A stretch of 64,000 nt of DNA from Mycobacterium barrassiae (GTDB lineage: Bacteria > Actinomycetota > Actinomycetes > Mycobacteriales > Mycobacteriaceae): NCBI RefSeq assembly GCF_025822765.1, contig NZ_JACKUK010000009.1:973-64972 (forward strand), in the 5' to 3' direction. Shown here in pieces: positions 1 through 16,066 of the stretch. Below the pieces are notes generated by a model that saw only the letters and a list, made by a program, of their open reading frames with translations, did no database searches and was not told where the DNA came from. The position numbers and the translations under genes were made by a program. Within the stretch, counting starts at the first letter, position 1. The number at the start of each line of letters is the position of its first letter.

Positions 1-76
1 TCACACCTGATGCCGACAAAACGCATGCACGCCAACCCGAAGGCGGCAGCGAGCCTATGAGCCAGACACCAGATGA

Positions 77-442
77 TCAGGATCCAACCACCGCAAGAAG
101 CGGTGCCCTCACCCTGACACTGACGCGAGCCTGGTCGACGCGTTGGAGTTCGGCGGCACCGCCATCACCTACGGCTCACTGACCGGTGCGCCGACGGGCC
201 CGTCGACCGCCGCGCTGTTCGCCAAGGAGATTCGGTATACGGGCTTCTGGCTTGGCAACTGGTACTTCTCCGCGCCGCGGCAGGAGGTCGTGGAGACGCT
301 CTCCTACCTCGCAGGCCTGGTGGCCGACGACGAACTGTCGGTACCCGTCGAGGCCACCTACCACCTCGACGAGCACCAGAAGGCGTTCGCGCACGCCCAG
401 GCCACCCAGCGCGGCGGCAAGGTCCTGTTCACCTTCGACTGA
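77..442 (+). pseudogene. C-terminal remnant of a medium-chain (quinone oxidoreductase-like) dehydrogenase
   Basis: The open frame from 77 (a stop lies at 74-76) encodes only the last third of a zinc-less MDR-family NADPH dehydrogenase of the quinone oxidoreductase / 2-enoyl reductase kind. Visible parts are the late Rossmann segment GGTAITYGSLTG, the FWLGNWYF segment and the C-terminal GGKVLFTFD ending usual for the family. The family is normally about 320-340 residues; here roughly 100 recognisable residues remain, beginning near TTG 143, and the bases upstream (1-130) do not read as MDR protein. I infer a deletion remnant rather than a working gene. It could be the tail of a gene broken by a rearrangement just left of the window, since only 76 bases precede it. 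Confidence 0.6.
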
Positions 443-472
443 CGTCCATCCGACCCCGAGGAGATGCAATCT

Positions 473-1405
473 ATGACCACCAACCCGATCCTGGTGACCG
501 GAGCGACCGGACGTCACGGCAACACCGGCGAATACCTGGTGCGACGCCTGCGCGAGGAAGGCCGGGCGGTCCGGGTGCTGGCTCGCACCCTCGGCGAGCG
601 CACCGACCGGCTCGCCGCGCTGGGTGCCGAAGTCGTCGTCGGCGACCTGCACGACCGTCGGACGCTGGTGCCCGCGCTGGCCGATGTCGACCTGGCGTAC
701 TTCACCTATCCGATCGATGCGGGAGTTGTTCCGGCGGCGGCCAATTACGCCGCCGCGGTGCGCGAGGTCGGGCGCCGGCCCAGGACGGTGGTGATGTCGA
801 TGGGCCCGGCGCAGCCCGAAAGCCCGAGCGCTCTGGGGCGGGCCCAGTGGCTCGCCGAGGAGATCCTGCAGTGGGCCGGCCTCGACGTCCTCATCCTTCG
901 GGTGGCGGCGCTGTTCCATGAGAACCTCGCTGTGCTGCATGGTCGTTCGGTCATCGAACGCGGGGTCATCCGCAACTCTTTCGGGCCCAACGAAGTCGCG
1001 TGGATCAGCGGTGGCGACGCCGCAGAACTGGCTCTGACCGCGCTGTTGAGGCCGGAGCGGTTCGCCGAGCCGATCTATTATGCGAAGGGCGCGGAGGTGC
1101 TCAGCCACGTCGAGATCGCCGAGCTGATCACCGAACTCAGCTCCGTCGATGTCCGGTACGAGGCCGTCACGCAGGAGGAGTGGCGTCGCGATCTGGAGGC
1201 GCAGTCCCTGTACGACGGTGAGGATGTCGTGAACGGCGCGATGGCGCAGCACATTTCGGCGGTAGGTGACATGGTGGCCCGGAGTGGTCGCACGCTGCCC
1301 GCCGACGTGGATGCGCTACGCGATCTCATTGGCCGCGAGCCGGTGACCGTGCGCGACTATCTGCAGGCAAACCTCGCCGGGTTCGCGGCACGCCAACCCG
1401 CCTGA
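473..1405 (+). CDS. NmrA-like NAD(P)-binding reductase (atypical SDR)
   Basis: Predicted soluble NAD(P)H-binding protein of the NmrA/atypical short-chain dehydrogenase family, 310 residues, close to the family norm. The N-terminus carries the Rossmann glycine motif VTGATGRHGNTG (about residues 8-19), followed by VRVLARTL and GAEVVVGDLHD, the usual cofactor-contact strands. The catalytic YxxxK of classical SDRs is not evident, which fits NmrA/azoreductase-like members. An ATG at 464 is in frame but abuts the GAGGAG ribosome site (458-463), so the ATG at 473 with about 9 nt spacing is chosen. It follows the dehydrogenase remnant by 30 bp and ends at a strong hairpin. Substrate unknown. Confidence 0.8.
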   Translation: MTTNPILVTGATGRHGNTGEYLVRRLREEGRAVRVLARTLGERTDRLAALGAEVVVGDLHDRRTLVPALADVDLAYFTYPIDAGVVPAAANYAAAVREVGRRPRTVVMSMGPAQPESPSALGRAQWLAEEILQWAGLDVLILRVAALFHENLAVLHGRSVIERGVIRNSFGPNEVAWISGGDAAELALTALLRPERFAEPIYYAKGAEVLSHVEIAELITELSSVDVRYEAVTQEEWRRDLEAQSLYDGEDVVNGAMAQHISAVGDMVARSGRTLPADVDALRDLIGREPVTVRDYLQANLAGFAARQPA

Positions 1406-1425
1406 CGCGCGGCCGAGTCTCCTCG

Positions 1426-1483
1426 CGAGCAGACGCGTACACCCCCAAATCACGTGGAAATAGGGGGTGTATGCGTCTGCTCG
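1426..1483. terminator. Bidirectional hairpin terminator, GAGCAGACGC family
   Basis: Near-perfect inverted repeat with arms of about 25 nt (CGAGCAGACGCGTACACCCC on the left and its complement on the right) and an 8-nt loop. It lies between convergent genes (NmrA-like ending at 1405 and exchanger ending at 1493), so it can serve both strands. The arm sequence recurs at 2485-2532, 34739-34796 and 50341-50406. Confidence 0.75.
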
Positions 1484-1492
1484 TCGGCGCAC

Positions 1493-2464
1493 TCAGGTCT
1501 GGGTCGTAAGCAGGAAGACCAAAAAGGCGACGTATGCGCACACCATGGCCGCGCCTTCGCCACGATGGACCCGTCGACCGGAGATGAAGATCGGGATGCA
1601 TGCCAAGGTCACGGCCACCATGATCGGGATGTCGATACGCACCAGCGCGGACGGCAGTTCGAGGCCGTGTGCGGGTATCAGGCAGGTGATGCCGAGGATC
1701 AGCAGGATGTTGTAGATGCTGCTACCGAGCAGGTTCCCGATGGCGATGTCCCTGTCGCCGCGCAGCGTGGAGACGACGGTGGTGACGAGTTCGGGAGCGG
1801 TCGTGCCGATGGCGACGACCGTCAGCCCGATCAGCGCATCCGATACGCCGAATCCGCCTGCGATCCCGACTGCGGCGTCGACCAGCCGATCGGCGCCGAG
1901 CACGATGATCGCGATGCCGCCGACCATCATCGCGACATGCAGGGCGGTGCTGCGACCGCCGGTGGTATCGGCCGGATAGGCCGGGACGAATTCGGCTGCA
2001 GCATCACGCGTTTCCCGTCGTGCAGCCTGAATCACGGCGAAGGTGTAGACCACCGCACAGACCACCAGGATCATGCCGTCGACTCGGGACAGCACGCCGT
2101 CGAACGCGAGAATCATCAGCAGGACGGCGGCGACCGCCATCACCGGCAGTTCGAAACGAAGCGTGCGCATTTCGATGGCCAGCGGCAGCATCAGCGCGCT
2201 CAGACCGAGTACGAACAGCAGATTGATCACGTTGGCGCCCGCGATGTTGCCGACCGCCAGCGCGCCGGTGCCCTCCGACGCGGCGACCACGCCGATCGCC
2301 AGTTCGGGCATGCTCGTGCCGATCGCCACCACCGTCAGGCCGACGACGATCGCGCTGATGCCCAGTCGCGAGGCGATCTTCGTCGCGCCGCGCACCATCA
2401 CTTCCGCCCCGGCGACCAGGGCGGCCAACCCCACCACGAACCACGCCGCGTGCGCAACCACCAC
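1493..2464 (-). CDS. Calcium/sodium exchanger (CaCA family, YrbG-like)
   Basis: Integral inner-membrane cation antiporter of the CaCA superfamily, 323 residues, typical length for YrbG-like Ca2+/Na+ or K+-dependent exchangers. Two internally repeated alpha motifs are visible: VVGLTVVAIGTSMPELAIGV near residues 41-60 and IGLTVVAIGTTAPELVTTVV in the second half. These GTSxPE / GTTxPE segments line the ion site. Many hydrophobic helices surround them and a cytoplasmic linker separates the halves. The start is GTG (three successive valine codons follow), 107 bp downstream of the rpoC stop and beyond the rpoC terminator, so it is probably transcribed from its own promoter. Confidence 0.9.
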   Translation of the reverse strand: MVVAHAAWFVVGLAALVAGAEVMVRGATKIASRLGISAIVVGLTVVAIGTSMPELAIGVVAASEGTGALAVGNIAGANVINLLFVLGLSALMLPLAIEMRTLRFELPVMAVAAVLLMILAFDGVLSRVDGMILVVCAVVYTFAVIQAARRETRDAAAEFVPAYPADTTGGRSTALHVAMMVGGIAIIVLGADRLVDAAVGIAGGFGVSDALIGLTVVAIGTTAPELVTTVVSTLRGDRDIAIGNLLGSSIYNILLILGITCLIPAHGLELPSALVRIDIPIMVAVTLACIPIFISGRRVHRGEGAAMVCAYVAFLVFLLTTQT

Positions 2465-2484
2465 CGTCGAGTCTCCTCGTGAAA

Positions 2485-2532
2485 AGACGCGAAAACCCCC
2501 AAAATCGCTAGATTTTGGGGGTGTTCGCGTCT
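2485..2532 (-). terminator. rpoC terminator hairpin
   Basis: Inverted repeat with 22-nt arms (AGACGCGAAAACCCCCAAAA...) differing at one position and a 4-nt loop, 39 bp past the rpoC stop codon. It ends the rpoB-rpoC operon and is the second copy of the GAGCAGACGC-type hairpin family in this window. Confidence 0.8.
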
Positions 2533-2570
2533 GTCCCCAGCCTACGCGTGGGCCCTCGCGCAGAACCTAG

Positions 2571-6560
<3,990 letters not shown>

Positions 6561-6595
6561 CTAGAAACTATTAGGCACCACGGCTGAGCCGTGAC

Positions 6596-10183
<3,588 letters not shown>

Positions 10184-10300
10184 TCAAGCCCAAATACGCC
10201 CGTAAGCAGGACACACGACTAGATCACTGAGCGGACTCAGGCCAAAACATCGGTGTCAGGTGCGGGTTTGGAGGGCAGGATGCAGCCAGCGCAACGTCCA

Positions 10301-10329
10301 ACAGTACCGCAGGACGGCGTATTCCTCAA
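10301..10329 (-). promoter_or_regulatory. Main rpoB promoter (SigA type) with long leader
   Basis: On the minus strand a -35 TTGAGG (10324-10329) and a -10 TACTGT (10301-10306) are separated by exactly 17 bp, a near-ideal housekeeping promoter. Transcription would begin near 10294, leaving a leader of about 195 nt before the rpoB GTG. The leader (10100-10294) contains no gene I can support. Confidence 0.65.
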
Positions 10330-10405
10330 CCACTGCACGTACGGACAGTCGGGGCGCTGGCTGGCGACTCGATTCTTCTAACCCATCCGTACATTGCTGA
10401 CCAAC

Positions 10406-10434
10406 AGATTGGCCCCTCGAAGCCCTTCCGTCAA
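10406..10434 (-). promoter_or_regulatory. Possible second upstream rpoB promoter
   Basis: A -35-like TTGACG (10429-10434) and a weak -10-like CAATCT (10406-10411) are 17 bp apart on the minus strand, about 105 bp upstream of the better promoter. Together with the rest of 10330-10490 this is the only signal I see before the stop of the neighbouring lipase-like gene. Confidence 0.25.
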
Positions 10435-10490
10435 GAGATAACGCGGTGTTTGGTGTGGGGTTTTTCGTTGGTACCCCGGTTTGCGGAGGC

Positions 10491-12356
10491 TTAAGCGGCG
10501 ACGGTGTTCGTGCAACTGGCGCTTGATCCGACCTCCTCCCGTAGACAGCCCGGCTGGAGGGTGAACAGCCCCGCACTCATCGCCATGAACGGTTCCAGGA
10601 AGTTCAAGAGGTACGGCCGGCGCAGCGAATTCGGGAGGTCAACCAGTGTGGCGGCGCCTCCGGGAGTGGTGATCGTGCGCGTCTCACCGCTATCGAGGTA
10701 GATGCCGGTGGCCCGGTTGCCCGCAAACATGTCGTTCACCCAGCCCACCATCAGGATCTGCGCGGCCGCGACGTTCTGCGGCTGGGAGAACCCCGCCACC
10801 AGTTGCTGCGAGAACTGGATGAGGAAGTTGCCGCCGCGCATCGTGTCGACGTGGGAGCCGCCGGCCAGTGTCACGCCGTGGAAGTCGGCGTCGGGCCGTG
10901 CCTGCAGCAGTGCAGCGGTGCCGCTGCCGAACATGTTCCACATGTACTTGGGCGCGGCGAGCTGATAGATCGGGATGCTGTCGTCGACCTTCCGCAGGTC
11001 GCTGGCCATCAGGCCGTTGAGACCGACACCGTCGAGCAGCACCACCCCGGCCAGCCGGTCAGCGCTGCCGTTGTCCGTCATGTACCCGGCGATACCGGAG
11101 ACCGCGCCGCCGCCGAGCGAGTGACCCATCAACACCACCCGATCGGGAATCGGACCGGTGTAGCCGGCGGCGGCTGCGCTGTCGGCGAGTGCCGTGTTGC
11201 CGTCTGCGAACACGCCGGCCATCGCCTGGTGCATCGGGGCCCCGCCGAGCCAGCACTGGCCGTAGTCCAGGAAGTTCGAGGTGATCGACGGGGCGACGAC
11301 GATGCTATTGGTCTGTTCGGCCATCGTGGCGGCGGTGTGGCTGTACCACGGCCCGGCGGCCAGGAATCCGTGCTGCAGGTAGATGAGCCGGTCCGGCTGG
11401 GAGTTCTGGGGGACGTACCAGTCCGCGGGCACACTCTCGCCAGCGCCCGGTGCGCACCCGCAGTCCATCCGTAGCCGCGAGCTGTGCACCGTGACCGTGC
11501 TGTTGGCCGGGAGCATCGGCGGCCCGCCGAAGAGCTGGATGACGAAGCCGTACAGGCCGAAGACGATCGTCCCGATCACGTCGAGTAGAAGGTTCAACGG
11601 GGTTGCTGTCGCGACGGCGGTGGCCTGCGTCCTCGCAGTGGGCGTGACCTCGACGGCTGCGAGTTCGGGCTCTTGTGTCTCGACGAAGGAGGTGTCGAGC
11701 CCCATCGCCACGAATTCGGTGGCGAATTCCGTTGCGAATTCCTGGGTATCTTCGCGTTCGGTTTCGACGACGGCTGTCTTTTCCTCGACGTCCGGTTCCG
11801 TGGTCTTCGCGAATCGGTTGTCGACGGCCTGGGTCAGGGCCGTCTCGACCGTTGGCGTCTGCGAACCACCCGATGCGTCATGCTCCACGTGCGAGTCGTT
11901 GCCGGTTTCCGTTTCCGCCGCGGACGTATCGTCTTGGGTGACGCCTTCGCCGGCCGTGACCTCCGGCTCGGTGACGACGTCATCGGTCGTCTCGTCTCGA
12001 GTGTTCTCGCCGGCGGCGTCGGCCTTCTTGGCGTCGTCTTGCTTTTCGTCGTCCTTCTTGTCGTCGTCCTTCTTGGCGTCGTCTTGCTTTTCGTCGGCCT
12101 TCTTGTCGCGGTCCTGCTGACTGCCCGCGCCGACATTGCCTTGCTTCGTTCCGCCGCCGTTCTGGGTGCCCGTCGCCGACGCGGAGCCATCGTTCTTGCT
12201 GCCCGTGGAATCCGACGAGGATGACGTCGACGTGTTGCCGCCGTCGCCGGAGTCGCCGTCGGTAGCCATCGCGATGCCCGACCCGGCCAACAACCCAGCC
12301 GAAATACCCGCGGTGACCACGCCGGTCGCCATCCACACCAAGAACCGGTCGCCCAT
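10491..12356 (-). CDS. Secreted alpha/beta-hydrolase (lipase-like) with acidic low-complexity N-terminal region
   Basis: Exported protein of 621 residues. Residues 1-32 form a signal peptide (FLVWMATGVVTAGISAGLLAG). Residues about 33-235 are disordered and charged, rich in Asp, Lys, Glu, Thr and Ser with a near-tandem KKDDxKKDDEKQDDAKK block (about 12010-12110). A membrane-associating helix (LLDVIGTIVFGLYGFVIQLF) follows. The C-terminal approximately 320 residues are an alpha/beta-hydrolase with the nucleophile elbow GHSLGGG, YLQHGFLAAG as oxyanion-region strand and a late GGSHVDTM histidine. A good AGGAGG site precedes the ATG. It lies between rpoB and a molybdoenzyme, a position not occupied by it in M. 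tuberculosis. Substrate unknown; an esterase or lipase acting at the envelope is the likely role. Confidence 0.8.
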   Translation of the reverse strand: MGDRFLVWMATGVVTAGISAGLLAGSGIAMATDGDSGDGGNTSTSSSSDSTGSKNDGSASATGTQNGGGTKQGNVGAGSQQDRDKKADEKQDDAKKDDDKKDDEKQDDAKKADAAGENTRDETTDDVVTEPEVTAGEGVTQDDTSAAETETGNDSHVEHDASGGSQTPTVETALTQAVDNRFAKTTEPDVEEKTAVVETEREDTQEFATEFATEFVAMGLDTSFVETQEPELAAVEVTPTARTQATAVATATPLNLLLDVIGTIVFGLYGFVIQLFGGPPMLPANSTVTVHSSRLRMDCGCAPGAGESVPADWYVPQNSQPDRLIYLQHGFLAAGPWYSHTAATMAEQTNSIVVAPSITSNFLDYGQCWLGGAPMHQAMAGVFADGNTALADSAAAAGYTGPIPDRVVLMGHSLGGGAVSGIAGYMTDNGSADRLAGVVLLDGVGLNGLMASDLRKVDDSIPIYQLAAPKYMWNMFGSGTAALLQARPDADFHGVTLAGGSHVDTMRGGNFLIQFSQQLVAGFSQPQNVAAAQILMVGWVNDMFAGNRATGIYLDSGETRTITTPGGAATLVDLPNSLRRPYLLNFLEPFMAMSAGLFTLQPGCLREEVGSSASCTNTVAA

Positions 12357-12481
12357 GCGCCCTCCTGTTCGCTGACCGCCAGAAAGATAACGTGTGTTGT
12401 CAGCTCATTAGGGCGATTCAACGATTCCGCGCCGAATCCGCACGTTTGCTCAGGATGGATGAGGGGCGCGTCGATTCGACG

Positions 12482-14668
12482 CTACGAGGCCGCCCGCTCG
12501 ACCCGGATTGGCACACCGGTCAGCCGCGCCATGCCGGCGAGCCGCTCGATGTCCTCGGGGTTGCTGGACATCAGCTTGTTCACGTTGGCGCCGCCCGCGC
12601 GGTTGGCCAGCCGCCAGCCGCCCGTCCCCTTGTGGCCCCAGCCGTGCGGTACCGCCACCACGCCGGCGACGATGTCCTTGGTGACGGTGACGGGCAGCTC
12701 GATCTCGCCGTGCTGCGAGGCGATGCGCACCACGTCGCCGTCGACGATGTTCGCCGCGGCCGCATCGTCGACGTGCATGCGCGCATGCTGGGTGCGTTCG
12801 CCGCGCATCAGCAGCGGCGCGTTGTGCATCCACGAGTTCTCGGACCGGGCCTCGCGCATGCCGATCAACCGCAGCGGATAACCCTCGGGCGCTTCGCGGT
12901 GCGCGAGCTTGTCGACCTCGGCGGCGATGTCGTCATGGCGCAGCCGCACCCGACCGCCGCGATAGACGACGACGTCCTTGAGCACCCCGTCGCGCAGATG
13001 CGGCGCCAACACGACACCGTGCGGGTGATCCGCGGTGAGGCGGCCGAAGGACAGCCCACCGCGACGCAGCCCGAACCGGTCCCCTGCCTCGCCGAGCCGG
13101 ATTACCGCGTCGACCAGTAACCGCGGGCTCAGCCGAACACCGAAGAGTGACAACGCCTTTCGTACAGCAGTCAGCATCGCGAAGCCCGGTGTCCGCCGCC
13201 GCAGCCGTGACGTGAGATCGTCGATGATCTCCCACTCGGGACGAGCCTGCCCCACCGGCGCGATGACGGCTTCGGTGGCCTGCCGGAACGGAGTGGGTTG
13301 CAGGGTCTGGAACGGCAGCGGAAAGTCGTCGCGCTCGTACATCGACGCCGCGGGCAACACGTAGTCACAGTGCGCCAGCGTCTCGTTGACGTACAGGTCG
13401 ATGCCGACCATCAACTCCAGGGACTCCAGCGCCGTTTCCAACTCCTCGCCGTTGGGCACCGACAGCACCGGGTTGCCTGCGCTCACAAGTAGCGCCTTGA
13501 CCTGACCGCTGCCGGGCGTCGTGATCTCCTTGGCCATCACCGCGGCGGGTTCGGATCCGAGCACCGACGGGAAGTCACCGATGCGTGAGCGCCTTCGCGC
13601 GTAGGTCGACCGCAGCAGTGCGGCACCCGCTTTGCCCAGCCAACGCTCGCCGGGCAGCCCGAAGCGGCCGAACATGCTGCCGCCCGCCACGTCGAGATTT
13701 CCGGCCACCAAGTTGACCGCGTCGAGCAGATAGGTTGTGAGCGTGCCGTTTTCGCCGATGCTGGTGCCGACGCGGCCGTATACCGCGGCGCGTTCGGTGC
13801 GGACCAGGTCGCGGGCCAGCGAGCGCACGGTGTCGGGACCGATCCCGGTGCGCGGCGCCGTCGCCTCGGGGCTGAACGGTGCGGCCAGCCGCTCCAGCCA
13901 AACGCCGCCATCGGCCTGGCGGGCAAGCCGGGTCCGGTCGACGAGGTTCTCGCCGAACATCACGTTCAGCAGCGACAGCAGCAGGTAGGCGTCGCCGTCG
14001 GGCACGATGCCCAGCCATTCGAATGCGGCGGCTGTCTCCGTCTTGCGTGGATCGATGACGAGTACGCGGCCGCCGCGCTTGACGATGTCCTGCATACGGT
14101 CCTTGATCCGCGGGACCGTCAGCACACTTCCATGGGACACAACGGGATTGGCGCCGATCACGACGAGCAGATCGGTGCGGAGGACATCGGGCACCGGCAG
14201 CGCCAGCGGCGAGCCGTACAGCAGCTGGCTGGCCACGAACCGGTTGTTGACGTCCTGGCTACCTGCGGTGAACACATGGAACTTGGGGCCGAAGCCGAAC
14301 ATCAGCGTGTTCAGGCTGAGCGTGTGGCTGTAGCTGAACGCGCCGGGGTTGCCGTAATACCAGCCGATCGCGCCGGATCCGTGCCTGCGGTGGATGTCGG
14401 TCAGCCGGGCGGCGATGTCGGTCATCGCCTCGTCCCAGCCGATCGGTTCGAATCCACCGTCGGCGCTACGACGCAGCGGTTCGGTGACCCTGTCGGGATC
14501 GTTGACGATCTCGCTGAACGCGATGCCCTTCTGGCAGGCAAAACCCGCCGAGATCGGGTGATCCTTGTCGGGGCGCAGTGCCGTGAGGCGGCCGTCCTCG
14601 ACCGTCGCGATCATGCCGCACAGCGGCTCGCAGATCCGGCAGAACGTCGGCTTGTGCTCGCTCGTCAT
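12482..14668 (-). CDS. Molybdopterin-dependent oxidoreductase (DMSO reductase superfamily)
   Basis: Predicted bis-MGD molybdoenzyme with an N-terminal [4Fe-4S] site, 728 residues from ATG 14668, which has a GGAGG site 9 nt upstream (an in-frame ATG at 14722 lacks one). The cluster ligands are C10, C13, C17 and C45 (CRICEPLCGM ... GFACQKG). It continues with the WDEAMTDIA segment, central VIGANPVVSHGSVLTVPRIK and a C-terminal MGD-binding domain (MHNAPLLMRGE, VVRIASQHGEIELPV). At the metal-ligand region (GAFSYSHTLSLNTLMFG) I see no Cys or Sec of the FdhF type, so a true formate dehydrogenase is not supported. No twin-arginine signal and no partner subunit lie nearby, so the electron partner is unknown. 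Confidence 0.8.
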   Translation of the reverse strand: MTSEHKPTFCRICEPLCGMIATVEDGRLTALRPDKDHPISAGFACQKGIAFSEIVNDPDRVTEPLRRSADGGFEPIGWDEAMTDIAARLTDIHRRHGSGAIGWYYGNPGAFSYSHTLSLNTLMFGFGPKFHVFTAGSQDVNNRFVASQLLYGSPLALPVPDVLRTDLLVVIGANPVVSHGSVLTVPRIKDRMQDIVKRGGRVLVIDPRKTETAAAFEWLGIVPDGDAYLLLSLLNVMFGENLVDRTRLARQADGGVWLERLAAPFSPEATAPRTGIGPDTVRSLARDLVRTERAAVYGRVGTSIGENGTLTTYLLDAVNLVAGNLDVAGGSMFGRFGLPGERWLGKAGAALLRSTYARRRSRIGDFPSVLGSEPAAVMAKEITTPGSGQVKALLVSAGNPVLSVPNGEELETALESLELMVGIDLYVNETLAHCDYVLPAASMYERDDFPLPFQTLQPTPFRQATEAVIAPVGQARPEWEIIDDLTSRLRRRTPGFAMLTAVRKALSLFGVRLSPRLLVDAVIRLGEAGDRFGLRRGGLSFGRLTADHPHGVVLAPHLRDGVLKDVVVYRGGRVRLRHDDIAAEVDKLAHREAPEGYPLRLIGMREARSENSWMHNAPLLMRGERTQHARMHVDDAAAANIVDGDVVRIASQHGEIELPVTVTKDIVAGVVAVPHGWGHKGTGGWRLANRAGGANVNKLMSSNPEDIERLAGMARLTGVPIRVERAAS

Positions 14669-14700
14669 GCCTCTTCGCCTCCGGCTGGGACCGTCATGCG

Positions 14701-14747
14701 TTAACGGGTTGATCCCCCGCACCAGGTGCAGACAATCAACCCGTTAA
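14701..14747. terminator. Inverted repeat between mceG and the molybdoenzyme gene
   Basis: Perfect 13-bp arms (TTAACGGGTTGAT and its complement) flank a 21-nt loop that itself holds the small hairpin GCACC-A-GGTGC. It sits 35 bp past the mceG stop and 32 bp before the molybdoenzyme start, on the same strand, and most likely ends mceG transcription. It could instead be an operator for the downstream gene. Confidence 0.5.
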
Positions 14748-14781
14748 ACAGCTATCCACGGCGGCGAACCCGGGACGAGAT

Positions 14782-15858
14782 TTACCTCTCGACGGTCGGG
14801 ATGACGCCGGTCGGGGCGTCCTCGTCGTGGTGGTGCCGCGTCGTGGTGGGCTCGGCGAACTCGCTGGTGTGGTAGCGGTGAGTGCCCTCAAGGTCGTCGC
14901 GGATCGCCTCCTGGGCGGCAGGCGGCAGCGTGTGCAGGATCTCGCGCACCCGCGCCTGGCGACGGGCCACGGCCCGACGTTCCGGCATGCCCGGCGTCGC
15001 CTGGATCTGCGGCGGCACGCCCTCGATCTCCTCGACACCGCCGTCGTGGTGGCCGGCATCCATCATGGCCTGCTCTTCGGCCATGGTCGACTCGTCCTTC
15101 TCCTCCGACATACCGATCGGGCCGATACGGCGGCCGTTGAGGAACTGCTTGACCACCGGCTCATCGCTGGTCAACAACACCTCGCGGGGACCGAACATGA
15201 CCAGGTGCTTCCGGAAGAGCATGCCCATGTTGTCGGGCACCGTGCGCGCGATGTTGATGTTGTGCGTCACGATCAGGATCGTGCAGTCGATCTGTGCATT
15301 GATGTCGATCAGCAGCTGCGACAGGTAGGCCGTACGAACGGGGTCCAGACCGGAGTCCGGCTCATCGCAGAGGATGATCTGCGGGTCGAGCACCAGCGAG
15401 CGGGCCAGGCCGGCACGCTTGCGCATACCGCCGGAGATCTCGCCGGGGAACTTGTTCTCGTCACCGCCCAGACCCACGAGGTCGAGCTTCTCCATGACGA
15501 TGTTTCGGATCTCGCTTTCCTTCTTCTTGGTGTGCTCACGCAAGGGGAAAGCGGTGTTGTCGTAGAGGCTCATCGAGCCGAACAGGGCACCGTCCTGGAA
15601 CATCACACCGAACAGAGTGCGGATCTCGTAGAGCTCCTTGGCGGTGCACTCGATGATGTTGGTTCCGTCGACGATGATCTTGCCTCGCTCGGGACGCAGC
15701 AGGCCGATCAGCGACTTCAGGAAGACCGATTTACCGGTACCGGATGGGCCGAGCAAGACGCTGACCTCGCCTGCCGGAATCTCCAGCGTGACGTCCTCCC
15801 AGATTCGCTGGGGCCCGAAGGACTTGGTGAGTCCCTCAACCTGAATGCCAATGCCCAC
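14782..15858 (-). CDS. mceG: MCE-associated ABC transporter ATPase (Mkl/MceG)
   Basis: ATP-binding subunit energising the Mce lipid importers, 358 residues. Walker A GPSGTGKS is at 37-44, the ABC signature ISGGMRKRAG at 141-150, Walker B IILCDEPDSGLD at 161-172 and the switch histidine in IVTHN. The C-terminal extension of about 110 residues (GMSEEKDESTMAEEQAM ... RRQARVREILHTLP) is characteristic of MceG and is absent from ordinary ABC ATPases. The GTG at 15858 has AAGGA 8 nt upstream and begins GIGIQVEGLTKSFG. The frame is open to 15897 but without a better site. As in M. tuberculosis, it stands near rplJ-rplL, away from the mce operons it serves. Confidence 0.93.
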   Translation of the reverse strand: MGIGIQVEGLTKSFGPQRIWEDVTLEIPAGEVSVLLGPSGTGKSVFLKSLIGLLRPERGKIIVDGTNIIECTAKELYEIRTLFGVMFQDGALFGSMSLYDNTAFPLREHTKKKESEIRNIVMEKLDLVGLGGDENKFPGEISGGMRKRAGLARSLVLDPQIILCDEPDSGLDPVRTAYLSQLLIDINAQIDCTILIVTHNINIARTVPDNMGMLFRKHLVMFGPREVLLTSDEPVVKQFLNGRRIGPIGMSEEKDESTMAEEQAMMDAGHHDGGVEEIEGVPPQIQATPGMPERRAVARRQARVREILHTLPPAAQEAIRDDLEGTHRYHTSEFAEPTTTRHHHDEDAPTGVIPTVER

Positions 15859-15920
15859 GCGCGCGATCCTTCCGCCAAAAATGTTCGCTGGCCACATGCC
15901 TCCCGCCTGTGGCTTGAGTC

Positions 15921-15926
15921 ACTGTA
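15921..15926 (-). promoter_or_regulatory. Candidate mceG -10 element
   Basis: TACAGT on the minus strand, about 60 nt upstream of the mceG GTG, inside the stretch GCGCTACAGTGACTCA. No convincing -35 hexamer is spaced 16-19 bp upstream, which is common in mycobacterial promoters. See the finding on the mceG N-terminus. Confidence 0.35.
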
Positions 15927-15956
15927 GCGCACGGCCATCGGCGCCACCGGACTAGT

Positions 15957-15974
15957 GTCAATACAGATATTGAC
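15957..15974. promoter_or_regulatory. Palindromic operator-like site upstream of mceG
   Basis: GTCAATA-CAGA-TATTGAC, a perfect 7-bp inverted repeat with 4-bp spacer, followed at 15979-15996 by a second AT-rich dyad (GTGAAA ... TTTCAC). Both lie upstream of mceG and beyond the rplL terminator. The form is that of a TetR or MarR/FadR-type operator; no regulator gene is adjacent. Confidence 0.4.
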
Positions 15975-16066
15975 GCTGGTGAAATTTAATTTTCACGTGT
16001 CTGTGAGCCGAAACCTCAAAATGCGGCAAAACCCCTTGGTATGGGCGTGTGGGGGACGTGCAAAAG

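Noticed and set aside
1454-2482. Open frame opposite the Ca2+/Na+ exchanger
   Set aside because: The minus strand has an intact two-repeat exchanger; the plus-strand translation is His/Asp/Gln-rich noise.
12482-14668. Annotation of the molybdoenzyme as a selenocysteine formate dehydrogenase
   Set aside because: No in-frame TGA with a following hairpin and no Cys at the ligand position were seen.
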